Below are positions 24,961-34,144 of a stretch of DNA of 64,000 bases, in pieces; the stretch's first letter is position 1; the number at the start of each line of letters is the position of its first letter. This DNA is from an uncultured Clostridium sp. Its GTDB lineage: Bacteria; Bacillota; Clostridia; Lachnospirales; Lachnospiraceae. The notes under the pieces are model-generated. The model made no database searches. It was given only the letters and a program-made list of their open reading frames with translations, and was not told the DNA's origin. The position numbers and the translations under genes are program-made. Location of the stretch: positions 1-64,000 of the forward strand of contig CABVBU010000003.1 of the NCBI GenBank assembly GCA_902496665.1, read 5' to 3'.

Positions 24961-25863
24961 ATGAAAAAGGGATATAAATCTGGTTTTGTGACGTTGATCG
25001 GACGCCCGAACGTTGGTAAGTCCACGCTGATGAACCACCTGATCGGACAGAAGATCGCGATCACATCGGAAAAACCGCAGACCACGAGAAACAGGATCCA
25101 GACCGTGTATACAGATGAGCACGGTCAGATCATCTTCCTGGACACACCTGGTATCCACAAGGCAAAAAACAAGCTTGGCGAGTACATGGTGAATGTTGCG
25201 GAGCATACGCTGCGCGAGGTGGATGTGATCTTATGGCTTGTGGAGCCGGGAACCTACATCGGTTCCGGCGAGCAGCATATCTTAAAGGTGCTGCAGACCG
25301 TAAAGACACCGGTGATCCTCGTCATCAACAAGATCGATACGGTGAAGAAAGAGGACATCTTAAAGACTATCGAGACCTATAAGGACGCGTACCACTTTAA
25401 AGAGGTGATCCCGGTATCCGCGATGAAGAAGACAAACACGGATACCCTGATCCACACGATCTTCCAGTATCTGCCGGAGGGACCGCAGTATTACGATGAG
25501 GACACCGTCACAGACCAGCCGATGCGCCAGATCGCCGCGGAGCTGATCCGCGAGAAGGCACTCCGCATGATGTCTGACGAGATCCCTCACGGAATCGCAG
25601 TCACCATCGAGCGAATGACAGAGCGCGATAACGGCATGTTTGATATCGACGCGACGATCATCTGCGAGAGAGAGTCCCACAAGGGAATCGTCATCGGAAA
25701 GGGCGGTCAGATGTTAAAGCGCATCGGAACCTCCGCAAGAATCGAGATCGAGAACCTTATGGACACGAAGGTCAATTTAAAGCTTTGGGTCAAGGTCCGC
25801 AAGGAGTGGAGAGATTCTGAGCTTTATATGAAGAACTACGGTTATAATTCTAAAGATATTTAA
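24961..25863 (+). CDS. era: GTPase Era
   Basis: A 300-residue essential GTPase that binds 16S rRNA near its 3' end during 30S assembly. G1 GRPNVGKSTLMN, G3 DTPGIHK, G4 NKID and G5 VSAMKK are all present. The C-terminal KH domain contains HKGIVIGKGGQMLKRIGTSAR. The ATG follows AAGGAGA. It begins the era-recO-lipoprotein run. Length and motifs are standard. Confidence 0.97.
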   Translation: MKKGYKSGFVTLIGRPNVGKSTLMNHLIGQKIAITSEKPQTTRNRIQTVYTDEHGQIIFLDTPGIHKAKNKLGEYMVNVAEHTLREVDVILWLVEPGTYIGSGEQHILKVLQTVKTPVILVINKIDTVKKEDILKTIETYKDAYHFKEVIPVSAMKKTNTDTLIHTIFQYLPEGPQYYDEDTVTDQPMRQIAAELIREKALRMMSDEIPHGIAVTIERMTERDNGMFDIDATIICERESHKGIVIGKGGQMLKRIGTSARIEIENLMDTKVNLKLWVKVRKEWRDSELYMKNYGYNSKDI

Positions 25864-25977
25864 AGGGTGATATAACTGCACAGTTCCTTTTGGGCAGTGT
25901 GTAAAAGTTGGTTTCAGATCGACTTTGCAGGCGGCATAGGGCTGAGGCAGTGCAGTGGATTTTGAAGGAACAAAAAA

Positions 25978-26631
25978 ATGAGAGAACAGGTGATTCTGAC
26001 CGGGATGGTCATTAAATCCGCCCCGGCGGGCGAATACGACAGAAGACTCGTGATCCTGACCTGTGAGCGGGGAAAGATCACGGCCTTCGCCAGGGGCGCG
26101 AGGCGGCCCGGAAGTACGCTGATGGCATCATCCGCGCCCTTTGTGTTCGGCACATTTGCCCTTTATGAGGGCCGGGACGCCTATTCCCTCGTCTCTGTGG
26201 ATGTACAGAATTACTTCCGGGAGATCACCGAGGATATGGAGGCGGCATGCTACGGCTCCTACTTCCTGGAGTTTGCGGACTACTATGGGAGAGAAAATCT
26301 GGAGGCGGTGGAGATGCTGAAGCTTCTCTACCAGTCCCTCAGGGCCCTCTTAAAGAACGCGATTCCAAACCGTCTCGTGCGGGCAGTCTTTGAACTAAAG
26401 CTCATGGAGATTAACGGCGAGTACATGGAAAAACCTCTGGGGAAACTGGAGGACTCCACGATCTACACCTGGGAATATGTTCTGGCATCGCCGGTGGAAA
26501 AACTCTACACCTTCACGGTGTCGGAGAAGGTCCTGGAAGAATTTACAAAGTGCGTGGCGGAAAATAAGCGGCGTTTCGTAGATAAAACCTTCCATTCACT
26601 TGACATTTTGGATGTTCTTGTATATAAATAG
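25978..26631 (+). CDS. recO: DNA repair protein RecO
   Basis: A 217-residue RecFOR-pathway protein that helps load RecA on SSB-coated DNA. The N-terminal OB fold is clear (TGMVIKSAPAGEYDRRLVILTCERGKITAFARGARR). The helical C-terminal domain lacks the CxxC...CxxC zinc finger found in many RecO proteins and is somewhat short, which appears tolerated in related Clostridia. It follows era, the usual arrangement. No strong Shine-Dalgarno other than GAAGGA is seen. Confidence 0.9.
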   Translation: MREQVILTGMVIKSAPAGEYDRRLVILTCERGKITAFARGARRPGSTLMASSAPFVFGTFALYEGRDAYSLVSVDVQNYFREITEDMEAACYGSYFLEFADYYGRENLEAVEMLKLLYQSLRALLKNAIPNRLVRAVFELKLMEINGEYMEKPLGKLEDSTIYTWEYVLASPVEKLYTFTVSEKVLEEFTKCVAENKRRFVDKTFHSLDILDVLVYK

Positions 26632-26717
26632 GGTAATCCTTAAAATCGGCGGGCATCTGTGCGGCTGGTTCGTACATATGGAAAAACAGCAGGAGCTTTA
26701 AGGATAAGGAGGAATTT

Positions 26718-27359
26718 ATGAAAAAAGGACAGACGGCAGCAGCCATTCTCCTTCTTACGCTGGCGTTAAACGGCTGCAGCGGAGGAACCGGAAAGACCGC
26801 ATTTGCCCCGACGGAGTCCAGCCTTTATATCACAAAGGAAGGCACTGTCACAAGCGCAGATGTGGAGACTTACGAGAATGATTACTACAGTGCTGATGAA
26901 TTAAAGGCTTATGCGGAAGAGATGCTGACAGCGTTCGAGAGCGGAAACCAGTCCGGGGACAGCGATAAAAAGGCTGAGATCACGGAATGCACCGTGAAGG
27001 ACGGAACCGCAAAGCTTCTCATCACATTCCCGGACGCGGAGGAATATATTCGCTTCGCGGAGGAATATCCGGATACAGAGAGTGGGATCCAGATCGAAAG
27101 TCTGGATGTCGTTTCCGTGGCAGACGGAGTGGAAAAGGGCTATATCATCGGATCCACGTTCTACAAAGCGGGAGACGAGAACACCGAGGTTTCCGCTGTG
27201 GATATCACAAAACAGAAAAAACTCTATGTGGCATGCGTGAAGGGCAGCGCGAAGATCCAGACAGACGGCGCGGTCCAGTATGTGTCTGAGGGTGTGACAT
27301 TAACCGGAAACGTAGCCGAGACGCCTGCCGGTGAAACTTCGTACATCATATTCAAATAA
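26718..27359 (+). CDS. hypothetical lipoprotein
   Basis: A 213-residue secreted lipoprotein. Signal peptide residues 1-19 end with the lipobox LNGC, so Cys20 would be lipidated. The mature part begins with a Gly/Ser/Thr linker and has no motif I recognise; it is acidic and mostly beta/alpha mixed (DVETYENDYYSADELKAYAEEM; VSVADGVEKGYIIGSTFYK). AAGGAGG precedes the ATG. Position between recO and glyS suggests a Lachnospiraceae-specific insertion in a conserved region. Function unknown. Confidence 0.8.
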   Translation: MKKGQTAAAILLLTLALNGCSGGTGKTAFAPTESSLYITKEGTVTSADVETYENDYYSADELKAYAEEMLTAFESGNQSGDSDKKAEITECTVKDGTAKLLITFPDAEEYIRFAEEYPDTESGIQIESLDVVSVADGVEKGYIIGSTFYKAGDENTEVSAVDITKQKKLYVACVKGSAKIQTDGAVQYVSEGVTLTGNVAETPAGETSYIIFK

Positions 27360-27404
27360 AAATGCAGGCAGTTTTAGAAAAAAGAACAGCTGCCAGCTGC
27401 ATTT
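27360..27404 (+). terminator. terminator after the lipoprotein gene
   Basis: AAATGCAG (27360-27367) pairs with CTGCATTT (27397-27404) across a loop with further GCAG/CTGC pairing, immediately after the stop codon. The tail is weak. The following 180 bases before glyS hold only small dyads (GGGAT/ATCCC at 27489-27513, CCGTG/CACGG at 27541-27558) and no recognisable T-box. Confidence 0.55.
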
Positions 27405-27586
27405 ATCAGAAAAGCAGATATTCATCCTGCGGATCTGATATCAGAGGAATCAGTATTTACGGATTCTGTTATTATGACAATACGCCATATGGGATGGAGC
27501 TACCCCGAAATCCCAGGTGGTTGTAGATAGAATTACTCTGCCGTGTAAACCAGCACGGACAGAAAGAGATCAAGAGGAGAGTCACA

Positions 27587-28975
27587 ATGGAAAAGACAAT
27601 GGAAAAAATTGTAGCACTTGCGAAATCCAGAGGCTTTGTATATCCGGGTTCCGAGATTTACGGAGGTCTTGCAAACACATGGGATTACGGCAATCTGGGC
27701 GTGGAGCTTAAGAATAATGTAAAGCGCGCATGGTGGAAGAAATTCGTTCAGGAGAATCCGTACAACGTAGGTGTTGACTGCGCGATCTTAATGAACTCCC
27801 AGACATGGGTAGCATCCGGACATATCGGCGGTTTCTCCGATCCGTTAATGGACTGTAAGGCATGTAAAGAGCGTTTCCGTGCCGACAAGCTCATCGAGGA
27901 CTATATGGCAGAGAAAGGCGTTGAGCCGGAGACTCCGATCGATGGCTGGAGCCAGGAGCAGATGAAGAAGTACATCGATGATAACCAGATCCCGTGCCCG
28001 AGCTGCGGAAAGCATGACTTCACAGATATCCGTCAGTTCAACTTAATGTTTAAGACATTCCAGGGTGTTACCGAGGACGCAAAGAACACGGTTTACTTAA
28101 GACCGGAGACAGCACAGGGTATCTTCGTAAACTTCAAGAATGTACAGAGAACATCCAGAAAGAAAGTTCCGTTCGGTATCGGACAGATCGGTAAGTCCTT
28201 CCGTAACGAGATCACACCGGGTAACTTCACATTCCGTACCAGAGAGTTCGAGCAGATGGAGTTAGAGTTCTTCTGCAAACCGGGTACAGACCTTGACTGG
28301 TTCGCATACTGGAAACAGTACTGCATCAAGTGGCTGCAGGATCTCGGCATCAAGCCGGACGAGATGCGCGCCCGCGACCATTCTCCGGAAGAGCTTTGCT
28401 TCTACAGTAAGGCAACCACAGACCTTGAGTTCTTATTCCCGTTCGGCTGGGGCGAGCTCTGGGGAATCGCAGACAGAACCGACTATGACCTGACACAGCA
28501 TCAGACTGTATCCGGTCAGGATATGTCCTACTTCGATGATGAAGTAAATGAGAAGTATATCCCGTACGTTATCGAGCCGTCTCTCGGTGCAGACCGTGTA
28601 ACACTTGCGTTCCTCTGCTCCGCATACGACGAGGAAGAGTTAGAGGGCGGCGATGTCCGCACCGTTATGCACTTCCATCCGGCGATCGCACCGGTGAAGG
28701 TTGGTATCCTTCCGTTATCCAAGAAGTTGAACGAGGGTGCAGAGAAGGTATATGCAGAGCTTTCCAAGTACTATAACTGTGAGTTCGATGACAGAGGAAA
28801 CATTGGTAAGAGATACAGAAGACAGGATGAAATCGGTACTCCATTCTGCGTAACCTATGACTTTGATTCTGAGACAGACGGAGCTGTAACCGTTCGTGAC
28901 AGAGACACGATGGAGCAGGTTCGTATTCCGATCGCAGAGTTAAAGAGCTATTTTGAGGAAAAATTAAGCTTCTAA
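27587..28975 (+). CDS. glyS: glycyl-tRNA synthetase (dimeric type)
   Basis: A 462-residue class II synthetase of the single-chain alpha2 type. The N-terminus KIVALAKSRGFVYPGSEIYGGLANTWDYG is characteristic. CPSCGKHDFTDIRQFNLMF and YLRPETAQGIFVNFKNV surround motif 2 (GIGQIGKSFRNEITP). Motif 3 lies in PSLGADRVTLAF. A C-terminal anticodon-binding domain follows. GAGGAG precedes the ATG. Codon bias suggests good expression. The 227-base leader has no evident T-box. Confidence 0.96.
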   Translation: MEKTMEKIVALAKSRGFVYPGSEIYGGLANTWDYGNLGVELKNNVKRAWWKKFVQENPYNVGVDCAILMNSQTWVASGHIGGFSDPLMDCKACKERFRADKLIEDYMAEKGVEPETPIDGWSQEQMKKYIDDNQIPCPSCGKHDFTDIRQFNLMFKTFQGVTEDAKNTVYLRPETAQGIFVNFKNVQRTSRKKVPFGIGQIGKSFRNEITPGNFTFRTREFEQMELEFFCKPGTDLDWFAYWKQYCIKWLQDLGIKPDEMRARDHSPEELCFYSKATTDLEFLFPFGWGELWGIADRTDYDLTQHQTVSGQDMSYFDDEVNEKYIPYVIEPSLGADRVTLAFLCSAYDEEELEGGDVRTVMHFHPAIAPVKVGILPLSKKLNEGAEKVYAELSKYYNCEFDDRGNIGKRYRRQDEIGTPFCVTYDFDSETDGAVTVRDRDTMEQVRIPIAELKSYFEEKLSF

Positions 28976-29006
28976 TTACTGGAAAACTTAGTGATTAGGA
29001 CAGGAT

Positions 29007-29043
29007 GAGGCGGCTGGATCTTATGTCAGACCGCCTCTTTCTT
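29007..29043 (+). terminator. terminator after glyS
   Basis: GAGGCGG (29007-29013) pairs with CCGCCTC (29031-29037) and runs into TTTCTTTCTTC. Confidence 0.75.
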
Positions 29044-29120
29044 CTATAAAACAGAAGAAATGCGGTAGCCTGAGCATGGAACTGTCCGCGCAGGAAAGAC
29101 ATAAAGGAAAGAAAAACAAG

Positions 29121-29708
29121 ATGGAAAAGAAGAGAATCATCCTGGCATCCGGTTCCCCGAGACGGAAAGAACTGCTTCTGCAGATCGGAATCGTCCCGGA
29201 GATCATCGTGAGCCATGTGGAGGAGAAGATCACATCGGATGTGCCCTCGGGGGTAGTTATGAGCCTTGCAGAGCAGAAAGCGGTTGATGTTGCGGAAGAT
29301 ATGCCGGAAGACGCGGTAGTCTTAGGATCCGATACGGTCGTTGCGGCAGATGGAAAGATCCTCGGGAAACCGAAGAGCCATGAAGAGGCATATGAGATGA
29401 TAAAAAGACTCGCGGGACGCAGCCATCAGGTCTATACGGGCGTGTGCATCGTGAAAAAAGGAACTGCGGGAGAGAAAGATACCGTTGTTTCTTTCTACGA
29501 TGAGACGGACGTGAACGTGTCCCCGATGACAGAGGCGGAGATCCGTGAATACGCAGATTCCGAGGAGCCCATGGACAAGGCGGGATCTTATGCGGTCCAG
29601 GGATTTTTTGCGAGATATATTGAGGGATTGAAGGGATCCTACGCGAATGTGATGGGACTTCCGGTGCATTTAGTGTATCAGAGATTGAAAGAACTTGGCG
29701 CTGTGTAG
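29121..29708 (+). CDS. maf: Maf family nucleotide pyrophosphatase
   Basis: A 195-residue house-cleaning nucleotide pyrophosphatase that hydrolyses dTTP/UTP-like or modified nucleotides. The N-terminal signature ILASGSPRRKELL and VVLGSDTVVAADGKILGKP are complete; EEPMDKAGSYAVQGFFARYIEGLKGSYANVMGLP holds the other conserved residues and fits the YhdE/dTTP-UTPase group. The ATG at 29121 gives the family start; upstream codons to 29076 are extra. It overlaps no neighbour and is followed 16 bases later by the foldase gene. Confidence 0.93.
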   Translation: MEKKRIILASGSPRRKELLLQIGIVPEIIVSHVEEKITSDVPSGVVMSLAEQKAVDVAEDMPEDAVVLGSDTVVAADGKILGKPKSHEEAYEMIKRLAGRSHQVYTGVCIVKKGTAGEKDTVVSFYDETDVNVSPMTEAEIREYADSEEPMDKAGSYAVQGFFARYIEGLKGSYANVMGLPVHLVYQRLKELGAV

Positions 29709-29724
29709 AAGTGGAGACAGAAAT

Positions 29725-30699
29725 ATGGGAAAATGGAACCGATGGGGACGGACGCTCGCGGCGGTCGTCCTCGCGGCAGCAGTCGTCTGCGGATGCGGCG
29801 TGAAGGAAACGCTGCTTTCCGGCAGAAAAAGTGAAAGAGAGTACGGGAAAGCCGAGACCATGGTGATCGTCACCACGGAGCGGCTCCGTTATGAAGAATT
29901 ATATACAGACAAGATCTGGGATACGGTGGTGGATGAGTCTGGAACTACCTTCGAGGAGACATTGCTGTCCCAGATCCATGATTTCTTAAAGGAATTAAAG
30001 ACCATGAGCCGCATGGCGGACGAGGAAAAAGTCACGCTCTCCGGAAAAGAGCGGGAACTGGCAAAACAGGCAGCGGCTCAGTACATGAAAGAATTGAAAA
30101 ATGCCGGGGAGAGTTCCGAAATCGACAAAGATGTGGTAGAATCTTTATATGAAGACTACTGGAAGACCGAAAAACTGGTGGAGACGCTGACGGGCAGCGT
30201 CAACCTGGAAGTCAGCGACAGCGAGGCGAAGGTCATCACCGTGGATGAGATCGTGCTCTCCGATAAGGACCAGGCGGATGAGGTGTTAAAGAAAGCCCAG
30301 ATGGAAGGAACCGATTTTATGACCGTTGCAAAGGAGGTTTCTGAGGATCAGGAGATCGAGAAGAAGATCTCCAGAGGCTTGAGACCGGAGGCTTACGAAA
30401 AGGCTGCTTACGCCCTGGCCACAGGGGAGATCAGCGATGTGATCGAGGCGGATGGAAAATATTATATCCTGCGCTGCGTCAATGACTACGATGAGGCTGC
30501 CACAAAGGTCCGGAAGGAAGAGATGGTCCGGGAGAAGAAGAATGAGGTGTTTTACGAGACCTACTCGGAGTACGCGGCGAAGGTCCATCTCGCGAAGGAT
30601 GACAGCCTGTGGAAGAATCTCTCGATAACAGATGGGGAGAGGACATCGGCGGACTTTTTCGAGATATTTGAAACAGTATGTAAAGGTACAGACAGTTAA
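29725..30699 (+). CDS. PpiC-type peptidylprolyl isomerase lipoprotein (PrsA-like)
   Basis: A 324-residue extracytoplasmic foldase. The signal peptide ends in a lipobox-like VCGC, giving Cys24 as the probable lipidated residue. A helical SurA/PrsA-type region (30-165) is followed by a PpiC parvulin domain (about 170-255) with the segment ISRGLRPEAYEKAAYALATGEISDVIEADGKYYILRC. Full parvulin motifs are somewhat diverged, so activity is not certain. GGAG precedes the ATG at 29725; the longer in-frame start would disrupt the signal peptide. Confidence 0.85.
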   Translation: MGKWNRWGRTLAAVVLAAAVVCGCGVKETLLSGRKSEREYGKAETMVIVTTERLRYEELYTDKIWDTVVDESGTTFEETLLSQIHDFLKELKTMSRMADEEKVTLSGKERELAKQAAAQYMKELKNAGESSEIDKDVVESLYEDYWKTEKLVETLTGSVNLEVSDSEAKVITVDEIVLSDKDQADEVLKKAQMEGTDFMTVAKEVSEDQEIEKKISRGLRPEAYEKAAYALATGEISDVIEADGKYYILRCVNDYDEAATKVRKEEMVREKKNEVFYETYSEYAAKVHLAKDDSLWKNLSITDGERTSADFFEIFETVCKGTDS

Positions 30700-30756
30700 C
30701 AGCTTAAAAATATTCACCAGGTCCGCACAGCTGTAATGGCATAAGAGTATATTCTA

Positions 30757-30789
30757 AGTTACTGTTTGCGCAAAGCGTGAACAGTAACT
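30757..30789. repeat. dyad AGTTACTGTT/AACAGTAACT
   Basis: A perfect 10-bp stem enclosing TGCGCAAAGCGTG, itself able to pair GCG/CGT-like bases. It lies between the foldase and the DUF5721-like gene. It resembles the dyads at 15315 and 9870 in stem sequence, and its loop resembles that of the hairpin at 63930-63957. Confidence 0.5.
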
Positions 30790-30864
30790 ATTTTAAGCAG
30801 GACAGATATGGAACAGGTGAAAAGTTCCAGACAGAATCAGGGAAACAACATGCGGAGGTAAATA

Positions 30865-31356
30865 ATGGTTGCATTAAAGATCGAAGAGCAGAAAGCGTTT
30901 ACGGCAGGGCTTTTCATCGGGGAGATCTTTGATAAATTTCTGGTGCGGGAAGCGGAGATCGTGACCTACAACCAGTTCACGATCGACGGAAAGGTCCGTC
31001 AGGGCTATTTTTCCGAAGAGGAACTGGAAGAAAACAGGATCGAAGAGTACTCGTCGTGGAAGACCTTAAAGCCGGTCTGCTACTCCTTAATCAAGGGAAA
31101 ACGGCTTCCGGAGAGCTTCCGCATTGTATTTCAGATGCCCCCATCCGCCAGGGACCGGTTCGTGGCCGGGAAAGTCCCGGGAATCTATCCGGATCAGGTC
31201 GGCGGGCTCTACATCAATATCCAGTATGAGAACCACGAGATGATCTGCGTTACGGGGACGTCCATGAAACAGTTTACCATGGACAGAACGTTAGAGAACG
31301 AGTGGGACGAGAATGTGAAGAAGTTCTTAAAAAAGAACGGGGTAGTCTTCAGTTAG
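30865..31356 (+). CDS. DUF5721-like family protein
   Basis: A 163-residue protein without signal peptide or membrane helix. The pattern LFIGEIFDKFLVREAEIVTYNQFTIDG, KPVCYSLIKGKRLPESFRIVF and GLYINIQYENHEMICVTGTS resembles a small family in Lachnospiraceae that I recall as DUF5721; no function is known to me. GGAGG precedes the ATG. It stands between the foldase and an M3 peptidase and is probably cotranscribed with the latter. Confidence 0.75.
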   Translation: MVALKIEEQKAFTAGLFIGEIFDKFLVREAEIVTYNQFTIDGKVRQGYFSEEELEENRIEEYSSWKTLKPVCYSLIKGKRLPESFRIVFQMPPSARDRFVAGKVPGIYPDQVGGLYINIQYENHEMICVTGTSMKQFTMDRTLENEWDENVKKFLKKNGVVFS

Positions 31357-31419
31357 GTGCCCGGTTCCTGCGGACAGCAGGGAACGGGATGAGAAACTTG
31401 GGGAAAGGGGTTACCTATC

Positions 31420-33102
31420 ATGAAAAAATTTGCAGAGCTTCAGTATGTCCGTCCGGACATGGAAAAAATCTTCGCGCGTGTATCGGGGGATATCGCGGTG
31501 TTGAAGGAAGCGAAAAACTACGAGGAATTTCGGAATGCCTACATGGATTATGTGGAAGCCGACACAGAGCTTGAGACATCAAAGACTGTCGCATATGTCC
31601 GGAATACGATCAATCTTTTAGATGAATTCTATGAGGCGGAGATGGTATATTTCAACAGCCAGATGCCGAAATACGAAATTCTGAAAAAAGAGATGGGCGA
31701 GGTGATCGTGGCATCTCCGTTTAAGGCTGAAATGGAAAAAGAATTCGGCGCGATCCTGATCCAGAACATGGAGGCCCAGAAACAGCTTTCTGACGAATCC
31801 ATCGTGGATGATCAGGTGAAGGAAGCGGAGCTTGTCAGCCGCTTTATGAAGACACAGGCGGCTGCCACCGTGGAATTTAAGGGTGAGCAGATCGGAAATT
31901 ACGGACTCTTAAAGATCATGCAGAGCACAGACCGCGCGGAGAGAAAAGAAGCGTTTGAGGCATGGGCAAGACTCTATGAGGGAATTGCGCCGACGTTAGA
32001 GGAAGTTTATGACGGTCTTGTAAAGGTCCGTGCCGGTATGGCAAAGAAGCTTGGATTTAATAGCTTTATTCCGATGGGATACCTGCGCCGCCGCCGTTTT
32101 GATTATACGGAAAAGGAGCTGGAGGTATTCCGGAAACAGGTCCGCGAGGTCGTGGTTCCGGCAGCGGCAAAGCTGTACGAGCGTCAGAAGGAAGCTCTTG
32201 GAATCGATACACTCTATTATTATGACGAATCCATTGCTTCTCCGTCCGGAAACCCGGTTCCGATCGGAGATAAGGAATATCTTGTCGGCGAAGCCCAGAA
32301 GATGTACCGTGAGCTTTCCAAGGAGAGCGGAGAGTTCTTTGATTTCATGATGGAGTACGAGCTCTTCGATCTGGATTCCAAGCACGGAAAACGTGCCGGC
32401 GGATACTGTACGACACTCCCGCAGTATCATGCACCATTTATTTTCTCAAACTTTAACGGAACTGATGCGGATGTCAATGTTCTGACCCATGAGGCCGGTC
32501 ACGCGTTTGCTGGATTTACAGCGGCAAAATACCAGAAGACCCCGGAATTATGCCATTCCACCAGTGAGATCAATGAGATCCATTCCATGAGCATGGAGCT
32601 CTGGACCTATCCGTGGATGGAGAAATTCTTTGGAGATAAGGCGGAGGAATACCGCAAAGAGCATCTGGCAGACGCTCTTATGAAGATCCCGTATATGCTC
32701 TGCGTAGACGAATATCAGCATAAGGTATTTGAAAATCCGGAAATGACTGCCATGGAGCGCAGAGCAGTCTGGAGCGGTCTGGAGAAGATCTATATGCCGT
32801 GGAGAAATTATGCAGGAAATGAGTTCCTCGAGAGTGGAGCATTCTGGATCAAACAGCAGCATATCTTCCTGTATCCGTTCTACTATGTAGATTACGCGAT
32901 GGCACAGATGGGCGCCTTTGAGTTCTACACAAAGATGAAGGAAGACCGGAAGGCAGCCTGGGCAGATTACTATAAGCTCTGCGCGGCGGGCGGATCCATG
33001 GGATACTTCGACCTTCTGAAATACAGCGGACTTCACAAGGTGCTGGAGGATGGTTCTGTGAAGATCATCCTGAAGGGCGTGTTTGAGGAGTTAGGGCTGT
33101 AA
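31420..33102 (+). CDS. M3 family oligoendopeptidase
   Basis: A 560-residue cytoplasmic zinc oligopeptidase of the PepF/thimet group. The zinc motif HEAGH is at residues 357-361 (THEAGHAFAGF). STSEINEIHSMSMEL about 25 residues later supplies the third ligand Glu. The helical N-terminal half encloses the channel that limits substrates to short peptides. AAAGGGG precedes the ATG. Length is typical for the shorter clostridial M3 enzymes. Confidence 0.93.
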   Translation: MKKFAELQYVRPDMEKIFARVSGDIAVLKEAKNYEEFRNAYMDYVEADTELETSKTVAYVRNTINLLDEFYEAEMVYFNSQMPKYEILKKEMGEVIVASPFKAEMEKEFGAILIQNMEAQKQLSDESIVDDQVKEAELVSRFMKTQAAATVEFKGEQIGNYGLLKIMQSTDRAERKEAFEAWARLYEGIAPTLEEVYDGLVKVRAGMAKKLGFNSFIPMGYLRRRRFDYTEKELEVFRKQVREVVVPAAAKLYERQKEALGIDTLYYYDESIASPSGNPVPIGDKEYLVGEAQKMYRELSKESGEFFDFMMEYELFDLDSKHGKRAGGYCTTLPQYHAPFIFSNFNGTDADVNVLTHEAGHAFAGFTAAKYQKTPELCHSTSEINEIHSMSMELWTYPWMEKFFGDKAEEYRKEHLADALMKIPYMLCVDEYQHKVFENPEMTAMERRAVWSGLEKIYMPWRNYAGNEFLESGAFWIKQQHIFLYPFYYVDYAMAQMGAFEFYTKMKEDRKAAWADYYKLCAAGGSMGYFDLLKYSGLHKVLEDGSVKIILKGVFEELGL

Positions 33103-33439
33103 GAGTACGGTAGGGAGAAAACAGAATTGTTTTCTTACGGTCAGCGCAGCAAGTGCGCAGACCTGCTGAACAGTTACATAAAATCTAAAATGAGGCAGTG
33201 GGGCGTATTCTTTTTAGAGTAGTTCTGCTGCCTCTTCTATACACAGATAATGAGCCAAAATGCGTGTATACATGAGACATGGCGTTTATTGAGCAAAGTT
33301 CGCTGTTTTTCGGAAACCTTCCAGAGAACGGAAAAAATTGTAACATTTACTCCTTAGTTTTCAGAAAAAAGTAAGGAAAAAAAGGTCGAAATATGATACG
33401 ATAGGGGTATTAGGAATAAGTCTAAAAGGAGGAAAAATC
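33103..33439. other. 337-base gap with dyads, no gene
   Basis: Contains GAAAACA/TGTTTTC (33116-33133), a GGTC/GACC stem around AGCGCAGCAAGTGCGCA (33138-33163), and a terminator-like GAGGCAG/CTGCCTC pair (33192-33234). From 33290 the sequence is AT-rich up to GGAGGA before the response-regulator gene. A TATGATACGAT stretch (about 33391) could contain a -10 box, but no matching -35 is clear. Confidence 0.5.
33192..33240 (+). terminator. probable terminator after the M3 peptidase gene
   Basis: GAGGCAG pairs with CTGCCTC over a loop of about 29 bases, with a short pyrimidine tail TTCTAT. Tail strength is modest. Confidence 0.45.
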
Positions 33440-34144
33440 ATGGAGCAGATCAATATCCTGGTAGTGGATGATGAAAAAGAGATCGCGGACCTTGTAGAGA
33501 TCTATCTGGTCAGCGATGGATATAAAGTATTTAAGGCAAATAACGCGAAAGAGGGGCTGGAGATCCTGGATCAGGAGGAGATCCACCTGGTACTCTTAGA
33601 CATCATGATGCCGGGAATGGACGGACTTGAGATGTGCAGAAAGATCCGCGAAACCAACAATATCCCGATCATTATGCTGAGTGCAAAATCAACGGATCTT
33701 GACAAGATCCTGGGTCTGGGAATCGGCGCGGACGACTACGTGGTAAAACCGTTCAACCCGCTGGAGCTCACGGCCCGCGTGAAATCCCAGCTCCGCCGCT
33801 ACACCCAGTTAAACCCTAACAGCAGCACCGGAAAAGCGGCAAAGAACGAGATCTCGATCCGCGGCCTCTCCATCAATAAAGACAACCACAAGGTCGTTGT
33901 CTACGGCGAGGAGATCAAGCTGACACCCATCGAGTTCGATATCCTGTACCTTCTGGCATCGAACCCGGGCCGGGTGTTCAGCACCGACGAGATCTTTGAG
34001 AAGGTATGGAACGAGAAAGTATATGAGGCAAACAACACCGTCATGGTACATATCCGGAGACTCCGCGGAAAGATGAAAGAGGACACGAGACAGGATAAGA
34101 TCATCACGACGGTCTGGGGGGTAGGATACAAAATTGAAAAATGA
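33440..34144 (+). CDS. OmpR/VanR-like response regulator
   Basis: A 234-residue response regulator. The receiver domain has Asp10/Asp11 in VVDDE, the phospho-acceptor Asp54 in VLLDIMMPGMDG, and Lys in VVKPFNP. A C-terminal winged helix follows (LTPIEFDILYLLASNPGRVFSTDEIFEKVW, then TVWGVGYKIE). The closest named relative by pattern is VanR, but no van resistance genes are nearby. GGAGGA precedes the ATG. It overlaps the sensor kinase gene by 11 bases. The downstream ABC-exporter genes are the obvious candidate targets. Confidence 0.93.
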   Translation: MEQINILVVDDEKEIADLVEIYLVSDGYKVFKANNAKEGLEILDQEEIHLVLLDIMMPGMDGLEMCRKIRETNNIPIIMLSAKSTDLDKILGLGIGADDYVVKPFNPLELTARVKSQLRRYTQLNPNSSTGKAAKNEISIRGLSINKDNHKVVVYGEEIKLTPIEFDILYLLASNPGRVFSTDEIFEKVWNEKVYEANNTVMVHIRRLRGKMKEDTRQDKIITTVWGVGYKIEK

